64,000 nt of DNA from Beta vulgaris subsp. vulgaris (Eukaryota; Streptophyta; Magnoliopsida; Caryophyllales; Amaranthaceae). The stretch covers positions 7,989,579 through 8,053,578 of the forward strand of contig NC_079202.1 of NCBI RefSeq assembly GCF_026745355.1. The letters are read 5' to 3'. Made by a program: the position numbers and the translations under genes. This document shows, in pieces, positions 55,978-64,000 of the stretch. The stretch's first letter is position 1, and each line of letters opens with the position of its first letter. The notes below the pieces were generated by a model. That model ran no database searches. It was not told where the DNA came from and saw only the letters and a program-made list of their open reading frames with translations.

Positions 55978-57540
55978 TGCTTTAATGAAGTGAAAATCAA
56001 ACAAGCAAAACAAAGAATTAATTCAGACTACTTAAAAAGAAGAACCTGAAGTAATTTGCACTTCAATCAATTTCATTAATATGAGGAACCCAAAATCAAA
56101 TCAAATCAAGAAGTAAACACAAATTAATTACAAAACCCACATCAAACTGTGACCCAAACAAATTAAAGGTGTAAAAAAAGAAACTTTAAAGAGAGAAAAA
56201 TAGGCAAACCTAAAACAAACCGAAACATGAAGAAGGTAGATAAGAGACCCATCCTTTGCTCCGTTAAGAACGAAAATCCGAAAGAAAAAAAAATCAAGAA
56301 CTCATACCTCCCAACCGTGATTTGAAGCTTGGTAACGTAGATGATGTTTGATTGTGAAATTGGGTTCATATGGGGAAGAAGATTTGATCGCAATCGCAAA
56401 AGAGGAGAGAGAAAATATGAAAGAGACGTGAAGAACAGGGGAGAAAATATGAGAACTTGTGGCTACAGCTGGTAAGGCCCCTGGTAGCACGTGAAGGGTG
56501 CGTGGAGGATTGAGTTAGGCAGATCACGCGAGGAGCACGTGAAGTTGAAATGAATAGTGAATTACGTCCTTTTGTGACTCAGAACACTATTGAAATAAAA
56601 GCTAATAAAGCTTTACCTTAAGCAACAAAGTCGTTAAACTAATAAAATTGATATTTAATCATTTCAAGATTCAAGAAGGATATAAAATAACATACTTTAC
56701 ACAATTAAAATAACAAAATGATAATCTCATCATATACAGATTCATAGTATCAAAAACTATACATACCCACGCCGAAAAGCATGAGTCAGTAATTCATTCA
56801 TAGATGATCAATCTCCAGCTTAGAATCAATACTTCGTTAATCAAATGGATTGTTAACGAAATGTCCAAATAAATCCTTAAGTGTGCATCCTCTCATAGTG
56901 AAATCAACCAACAATATCTATCATTGCAGAATAAGCAGACCTATACTACACATATTAAATGCTAATTCAACCATAAGCAATGCAAGTAACTTCAAAACAG
57001 TATCAACCATAAAAAGAAGCAAAATTCGATTCCAAACTCGCCAATTTCACAGCGAAAAAAAATTGAACAGTAATTATTCGATCAATGATATTCATAATCT
57101 TGTAATTATTCAGAGATCACGAAGAAGAATTAGAACAGCATAACAAAAACAACAACAAAATTCGAAAAAAAGAAAAACCCTAACCGAAAGAATCGACGAC
57201 TCCGACGATGGAAAGAGGATGACGACAATTTTGACAAAAAGAAAAACCCTAAAATTTGAGATTTTCTCTCTCTAATCAAGAGAATTAACTCTTGAAAGCC
57301 TTCGCCTACTTCGCTTCTTTCTCTATGTAAAAACCTTCTTTTCTGAAAGAGAATCGTATGGCTTAGGAGGGAGAAGAAAAGAATTGAGAGATAGAGAGAC
57401 ACAAAGAGAGGAGAGAGAAGCAGTGAAGACTGAAGAGGAGGGAGAAGAAAATTGTGCGGTTGTGATGAAGTTAGAAATGGAGGGCTGAGATTGTCCAAGT
57501 GAAATGAATAGTGAATTTCATGCTTTTACCACTCATATCA
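55978..57540. other. Leader/promoter-like sequence, no recognised protein
   Basis: On the minus strand, two C/T-rich leader-like stretches (57480-57180 and 56480-56290) each precede AT-rich intron-like DNA. Each is flanked by a similar GAAATGAATAGTGAATT phrase (56548 and 57501). This could be two related captured 5' regions or a duplicated repeat. The 122-codon ORF at 57130-57498 is Leu/Ser/Phe-rich and typical of translated CT-rich leader. Confidence 0.4.
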
Positions 57541-60354
57541 CTATTTAATTCAATAGTGTTTTGTTAGAAACTTTTAAAAGCTCTAAGATTGTAAAAAGGA
57601 AAAGAATTATTTACGGGTGCATCTATGTATTAACTCGTCTATATAGTGTAGTTTAGTATTAAGGAATTTATAGATAGCAGTGTGTCGAGTTATGCAGTAT
57701 GTTAGAGTATAATTGTCCAACAAATTTCATAAATCGTAAGTGGTATGTTTTCTAAGCACTTGTGTATGTATGTGAAACAAACTTTTAAATATAATATAGC
57801 CTTTGAATAGATCATTTTGAAATCGCAAGATAATGCTTAGTGCAATATATTTCACATCAAATAGATTTTGCGACGCTTAAGAATGTTAGTAATTTGAGTT
57901 TAACTGAATTTGAACTCAAATAATGATCTGTCAATTTTTCTTTGCTATTTGCTTAAAAATGAGTATAATGATTTCATTGAAGTTGTGTTGGGTTGTGAAT
58001 CTGAATGTATAGTTACCTATAGTTTAGAAAGTTATGGTATTCTAAATAGGAGTTTACAAATAATAGCATATATAGTAAATTAAGGAGATGTTCAAGTATT
58101 TAAATGTGTATATAAAATACTTAATTTTTAACTAAATGCAATACATATTTGTTTTCATAGGGTTTTGTAGGAGCACAATAATTAGTCGTTGTCACTTTAT
58201 CTAACAGCGTCTATTTAGAGGAAGAATTAATTGATACATGGTAGTGCCAAAAAGTAGAATATTTGGAAGCGAGCTATCAAGCGTAGTAACAATGAGAGTG
58301 AGTTTAGTGTTGAATGAAACAAAGCCATTGCTTCTTCTACAAACTTTAAAGTTTATGCATGAAAATATTAGATTAAGTTTTTTAAAACAAATTTTAGTTT
58401 ATATTTGTACCTAAACACATTTGCTCTAAAATAGTTATTGAGTATAGACGGTTTACACAAGCTATTATCTTTGCTTTTTTCAAAATTTGTTTTGAATATG
58501 CATTCTATCTCATATAGTTTCTAAATATAATGATTGGAGAAAGGGAGAAGTTAGTTAAATTTAACAAATTTGACTACATATTCTAGTGCATTTCTAACTC
58601 ATGTGGGAATTATGTTGACACCTTGTTTTTGTTTTTACTTACAATGTTCTATACAGTAGTTAATGTCTAGACATACTTGAATTTCAAATGTATTTTCCAC
58701 ATGCCGACATATATATTTATAGTCTCTGTATGTCGATAGTCTGTGTTATTATGGTACACTTTTCCTACAACTATTTAGGATCTGGTGATATTTGAGTTGA
58801 TGCGTTTCTTTTATTTGAATGTGTTCATCATAAAAGCTATTGACGCAAACATATTAAAAGCATTCCAAACGACATATATGCAACACGTGTCTTTTTGCAT
58901 ACGGTTTTAACAGAATTCTAGTAACGTAGAGCGCTTAGTGTACAATCATAATGAGTATAACTCGACATAATACGTTTTTTTAAACACATAAGTATTTGTT
59001 ATCGTATGTAAATAGAAAGTTAAAGGAATTTATACAATAGATTAGATGAGTCTTAAAAAGAAGTATGAGATGATTGATTTAAATATTGCTAAATTGGTAG
59101 ATAGTGAAAATGTGAGAATTTGCTTAGTCAAATTGAAAGCGTAGGAAGAATATGCCTATGAACAAATGGCAAAGAGTATTTAAGCATAATATAAACATTG
59201 GCGCATAATTATAAATAAATGAGATTTTAGTAAAATTAAGTATGCAAACTTGATAAGTTAGCATGCAAAGTTAACATTACAAATCTGGTGGGCTAATGCT
59301 AGACCTCATGCAAAGTGTTTGCACAACCAAAAGGAAAGTTTAGAGTACAGATCCCTCTACTTTATGGTAGAGTTTATGCAAAGTGTTTTTGCACCAAAAA
59401 GGATCAAATACAGAAGCTTAATGCCTAATTAATGTAACACATACCACTTGCTATTGCAAAGCTAAACTGAACATTTATTGGCAAGCAGTAGGGGTGTCCT
59501 ATAGGAACAAAGAACATGATTTAAAGTTAGCTAGACAAAAGGTCCTTGTTCCTATTAGAAGCCCACATTATGCAAAAAAGATAGAGTGATTATCTGAGTT
59601 GTATTAATTCCAACGAACACCCTTCGGAACCCAAGTCAAGATTTTGTTCCGAGCAAGCGCGGTTCCTGGTCCGATTTGTAGGAGGAATGGTTTGGTGCTG
59701 AGCCGATGTGCAATTGGTTCAAAATCGAATATCCCCTGCATCAGGACACGCAACACTGTTTAGATGCGTTGTGTTTAATTAACAGAGAAAGCTGATTTAA
59801 CATCAAAAGTATAGTGGAAAACATGATTTGGATATAACAATCATGGTGCTATGGCAGTCCATGGAGTTATGTGCTAATTACTGCAGCTCAGCATAGTTGC
59901 ATGAAGGTTTGTAAATAACAGGATGCTACTGAGCTCAACCCTGTTGATTTGGTTGTTAAAAGGTACAATATAACGCCTACAGAACCATTTCAGCGTGGAG
60001 TTTCTGCAACAATTGTTTGAAAAAGGGTAACAAAAAGGAAGAAGATATCTAACTTTATGTGATTAGGCCATTTACTTCTTAGTTAGGCTGAGGAGAGCAT
60101 AGTTAGGTAGCTCCTAAAGCAATTGTGCTTGTATTTAGACATGAAGTGTTTCAAGTTTTTCAGGCCAAGGGGGTGCTAAGAGGTGTTAGGAAGCCCAGAA
60201 ATTAGTTTAATAGCTCAGCTTGCTGCCTTAACCAAAGTGTTACTCATAATTCTGTTAAAGTGTGCAAATGTGTAGTTAAGTGTAAGGGCAGCAGAATTAA
60301 CGACCATGATGTAAAGCGCAATTAAACCAAACAACTAACTATTATGAAAGACAT
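57541..60354. other. AT-rich, no gene; downstream of the RPA-like gene
   Basis: Almost 3 kb without ORF or motif. A short duplication (CATGCAAAGTGTTTG(C), about 59308 and 59376) occurs inside. If the Helitron encoding RPA ended close by, its CTRR terminus and hairpin should lie here; I found none. Confidence 0.5.
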
Positions 60355-62365
60355 ATGCACTTTCAGCAGTAATCTCAGCGTATATCTCAGACGCGATAAT
60401 CTTGAAAAGAGCTTCACACTCTTGTGTGAAAGCTGTGAAAGTCATCTCTCCAATGCCATCGGTAGCTTTAAATTTGAAAGTGATTCTGTATAAAGTAAAT
60501 GGAACAAATAGATCAAAAAGTGTAAGTAAATGGTACGTGTGAAATGGTGCATTGATGCAAGAAGTACCTAGGTGCTGCTATGCATCCTTCTTTATTGCAG
60601 AACTTGCATGTGAAGCAGGCATCGCAATCCACTTCAGTTCTCTTACCACAGTTGTTATATCCAACATATGGGACAATTTACATCGTTCGGGCCCTGGAAT
60701 GGTAACCTTAATCCAATGTTTTTCCTCTTGCAGAGTATTTCCGACCTGTGTTTGGGAGGACAATTCTAGTTCGTAATTAGATGGCTTACTCTACTAAGGG
60801 GTACACGACAGTGCGGTTTCTCAACAAAGAGAACATTGCAGAACAAAAAGTTGTATAGGTTACCTGTTTTAGCTTGATCGATTCAATGGAGAGGATTTCA
60901 TTTTGTTCGGAGGGATTCCGAACCTCATGGATGCGTGCCATCCTTGCAAGTACCAGTGCACGATTCTCTTCAGACCTACAGGCATGTTCAGCAGTACATA
61001 AGATATAGGGTAGCTGAAGTAGTAAATGAGAGCTAGTATGCATTGAAGGGGAAAACCATTTGCACAACGCATTTGCTCTATCTCCAACTGGATTTCGGTA
61101 AAACACAGTTGCCATAGTAGTTAATAGAGAAAATCCTGAAAGAAGGATATGTGAGTCAAAGTTTGAGTACAAATGTGTATATCAGACAACACTTTGCAAG
61201 CTGGTATTTATTAGGCTTATCAGAATTAACATAGAGTTTGTGACTGTATGAGAGAGAGGTTATTTAGCAGCATCAATCTTTTCATGAGCGGAACACATCA
61301 CATGTAACAAAGGCGTAAAGTCAAAATAATGCATGTATTAAAAGTATGAGGTAGATTTATAGCTTGTTTTTCATTTAGCTACATAGTGTGGAAGGCATGA
61401 CCTTTGTGGGTAGATGGTTTTAGAGACGTAAAGCCAACGACACTGGCCCAACCCATGATTTAAGGAGGTTGGCTTCTGTCCCTGTAAGATCATCCCACAC
61501 TGAAATGGTCAAGGGTTGTTCAGTGCTGCAAGAGAAAAGAAGATGTTCATTAGTGTTTGTGTCCTAATTGTGAAGGATATGAATGTGTGAGGAAGTAATT
61601 CAGACCTATGGTCAGTAATGACTATCTCTCGCACTTCATGTGCAACACCAGCTGAAGTCGTGATTGCTCGGGTATCCACAACAAATAGCACAATGCCCAG
61701 CACATCTAAAAAGTGGAAGAGAGATAGTTAAAATAAGCGCACATGTTAAAGTAAGGAAAAAGAACAAGGGTGCGCACCATATCGATCACTGGCATCAGTT
61801 GTGCAGGGAATAACGGGTATTGGTTGGTATTTAGGTTCTGCAGCCTTAGCTTCAGGATCTAAGTCTTTGATCATGGCTTGACCGCCAAAGCTCATCTGGC
61901 AATCATCTTCCCGGGTAACGTAGCGACCCAGCACTGGTTTTAGGGGTGCATTTGCGATCTCATACTCATGGTTATTCTTGAAGACAGATTCATATTCCTC
62001 AATCTGATTTTCAAACAGTGCTGCGCGCATTGTATTACCTTACCATTTAAATGAGTGGTCTGTCAAGTAACTATTTATAAAGTAGTGATAGATTAATATT
62101 AATGAGCATAGCTCAAATAATACCTTAAATTGCTGGCGAGAGTAAATAAAGGGAAACTATCGATTGGGAGTTGGAAAATCTAAATGTAGCAAAATGCAGT
62201 ATATACTAAGGCAATTACCTTTTCATCCTCAAACAGGAGTTGTTGGTAGCGAGTCTTTTTTTGAGGGGAAACCAATGTACGTGATTTTTCTTTAAGCTTC
62301 ACTTTTACCTTGTATGCTTTGGTTGTGGGAGTTAACTTATCGAGGTAAGTTTTCTCAGGTTTCAT
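60355..62365 (-). pseudogene. Helitron-type RPA70-like ssDNA-binding protein gene
   Basis: Minus-strand exons encode OB-fold segments of an RPA1-like protein. They are: 'MKPEKTYLDKLTPTTKAYKV' to 'LLFEDEK' (62365-62219); 'GNTMRAALFENQIEEYESVF' to 'PCTTDASDRY' (62038-61778); 'DVLGIVLFVVDTRAITTSAG' to 'VREIVITDHR' (61705-61606); 'TEQPLTISVWDDLTGTEANL' (61525 to about 61424); 'GFSLLTTMATVFYRNPVGDR' (about 61135-61050); 'ALVLARMARIHEVRNPSEQN' (about 60976-60864); a Cys-rich zinc segment 'CDACFTCKFCNKEGC' (about 60660-60570); and 'YRITFKFKATDGIGEMTFTA' with 'FTQECEALFKIIASEIYAEI' (about 60490-60362). GT/AG sites bound most of them. Plant Helitrons often carry such RPA genes, presumably for ssDNA during rolling-circle transposition. 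The zinc segment needs a one-base shift after 'GPERCKLSHML', so the copy is probably damaged. Its position downstream of the helicase on the same strand supports Helitron origin. Confidence 0.8.
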
Positions 62366-63511
62366 GCTGCAAGCAAAGATGGATACACACGTGTTAGGCA
62401 GAACTAATATGTGCTATAGTTAGGCAGGCTAAGTTCAGACATTTCTACAGAGGGCCATTATTTTAAAAGTTCTAGCTAAATAAAGTAGTTTTTTGGATAG
62501 ATTGCAAGGAATGTGATCTAGTTTAGGAATACACTTTATGGTATTGCACATGATAAAGGTACAGAACAGCTTAGTTAAGTCAAAGAGTAATCTGATATGC
62601 TAGCAAAATATAAGAGAGAATTATGAAGCAAGCATTTTATTATGATAATAAGAGTACGTAAATCAGCGGGATGGTTCTCGTATGTGACACTAATAAATTA
62701 TTTGGAAGCTTCGAATAACTGTAATTCTATTTAGCTAACAAAGAGGCATATATTGAAAGTAATATGCGGTTACGGCCATTTGAAAATCGTGACTTCTTTA
62801 AGTGCTAAGCTGTATCAAGAACACAGGTAGCAGGTGCACACTTGCAATTTAAGATGTTTTCAAAAGCTTTAAAGTTAGAAAGTGTGAAGACGCAATGATA
62901 TTTAACAATTTCAAAATACACTGCTACTTATTTTAGTAGTAAGTCATGATAGGTGTAACTTAAGTCCTTCGAAGCTAGTTGTAGTAGAGGTGCAGCTGGA
63001 TAGCACATTTAATAAAAGCGGTAAATAGATTTTAAATGGCAGTATTCAACAGAGCGATCAGGAAAGTATCTGCATGAGTGTGAGTAGGGATTAGGTTGTT
63101 TAGAGTGGTGTCATAGAAACCTTTGTAAGACAGAAAATGAATATTGGTTAAAGTGGTTACCTGAGGTCTTGTTTTTTTACTTTGCTACCAAGAAGTAAGT
63201 GGAATAGCAATGCAGTAGGAATCACAGGGGAATCTGGAAAATCTCGTGTAGCATAATAAGTGTAGCATAAAGTAAATGCTTCAAGAACATGAGTAAAAAG
63301 AGGAGTGTACTAAGCAAGCTCACCAAAGCAGCTTAAGGATGCAAATTAGACGGTTCTTAGTTGATTTCTGGATTCGCATATGTATGAAGCCTGGACACAT
63401 GAAACACTGTAAAAGTGAGTATGACTAAGAAGAAACAGAGCTATTAGGAAACATACAAAGCTGATATAATTTAAATGTACCATGGTGGAACTTACCATTA
63501 GTTAGATGTTA
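62366..63511. other. AT-rich spacer between RPA-like and helicase genes
   Basis: No coding segment recognised. It would hold the helicase 3' UTR and the RPA promoter on the minus strand. Confidence 0.5.
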
Positions 63512-64000
63512 TTATATAATGTCTGCCTTTTCTAACACTTTAAATGAAACAACATTCTTAACAGTGGGAGTTTGATTATGTGAAGATGGGCTAGACAGTA
63601 CTTTAACTTTATTTGATTTACGTGCACGAGATAAGCCTACATAGAGCTGGCCATGAGAAAAATAAGGTCGATGTAGGTACAATCCAACCTGATTCAAGGT
63701 ATGTCCCTGTGACTTGTTAATAGTCATTGCAAAACTAAGTTTGATAGGGAATTGTTTTCTTTGAAATTGGAAAGGATAGTTGACTGAGATGGATGGCCTG
63801 AGATTTATGCGGGGCAAAAACACATACTCGCCTCTGTGATGGCCAATAATTATGATACATTCAATTATGTTTGGCAAGAAGCGCTTACAAACCAGTCGTG
63901 TACCATTACACAGGCCAGCAGCTGGAGCAAGGTTTCGCAGCAGAATGACTGGGCTGTTTTCTTTCAAAACTAATTCATGCGGGCTCATACCACCTGGGCA
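63512..64000 (-). CDS. Helitron Pif1-family helicase, C-terminal part (runs off window)
   Basis: The minus-strand frame is open from the window edge to the stop at 63512 and reads through the first ATG shown ('PGGMSPHELVLKENSPVILL'), so the true start lies beyond 64000. It carries the closing motifs of a Pif1/RecD-like superfamily-1 helicase: 'LCNGTRLVCKRF', 'KLSFAMTINKSQGHTL' (motif V region) and 'FSHGQLYVGLSRA' (motif VI with the arginine finger region). In plants this 'SPHELVLKxNSPVILLRNL' type is the C-terminal helicase of Helitron RepHel proteins. The visible 160 residues contain no stop or frameshift. Whether the upstream Rep nuclease domain is present cannot be judged here. Confidence 0.88.
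   Translation of the reverse strand, partial: CPGGMSPHELVLKENSPVILLRNLAPAAGLCNGTRLVCKRFLPNIIECIIIIGHHRGEYVFLPRINLRPSISVNYPFQFQRKQFPIKLSFAMTINKSQGHTLNQVGLYLHRPYFSHGQLYVGLSRARKSNKVKVLSSPSSHNQTPTVKNVVSFKVLEKADII

Overview
The window is plant nuclear DNA, almost certainly from an eudicot. It is AT-rich and intron-bearing. It is packed with Ty1-copia retrotransposons, LINE remnants, MITEs, CACTA elements and Helitrons, and it carries fragments of plant-type genes: a GDSL esterase/lipase, an LRB/POB1-type BTB protein and the microtubule protein MOR1. I cannot name the species from the sequence. I see no complete host gene, no tRNA, no rRNA and no CRISPR array. It reads as a heterochromatin-like graveyard of nested insertions.

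Left part (1-9.5 kb): a pentamer microsatellite, a Stowaway MITE, and a decayed LINE (endonuclease, partial RT, RNase H). The LINE's last 1.08 kb occurs twice, and a TRIM mini-retrotransposon sits between the two copies. Next come a 527-bp non-autonomous Helitron (6413-6939) and a Tourist-like MITE (8193-8652).

Middle-left (9.5-27 kb): an old, multiply broken Ty1-copia element (9549-14703); the last two exons of a GDSL lipase (15359-16953), part of whose intron recurs at 22285-22780; a hAT MITE nested in a Harbinger-type MITE (17445-18147); a SIRE-like solo LTR with a perfect TSD (19682-21052); and two truncated copia elements joined in opposite orientations (22781-27001).

Middle (28-36.4 kb): a foldback element with arms of roughly 500 bp and a 402-bp higher-order tandem repeat. 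A CACTA element carrying the start of an LRB/POB1-like gene is inserted in one arm. Further on are a Stowaway MITE, an internally deleted LINE-like repeat hosting a second CACTA element, and a second hAT MITE.

Right part (35.4-64 kb): Helitron-type 3' termini facing leftward at 35403 and 36942, tandem repeats, a young copia insertion (43457-48776, TSD GAGGA, LTRs about 99% identical) whose coding region is nevertheless dead, a third CACTA element with a TAC TSD, a six-exon MOR1 pseudogene fragment, a Helitron-type RPA70-like gene, and the C-terminal end of a Pif1-family Helitron helicase running off the window. Helicase, RPA, MOR1 fragment and the 36942 terminus all face the same way. This fits one very large Helitron with captured genes and later insertions, though the 5' end is not in view and the unity is inferred.
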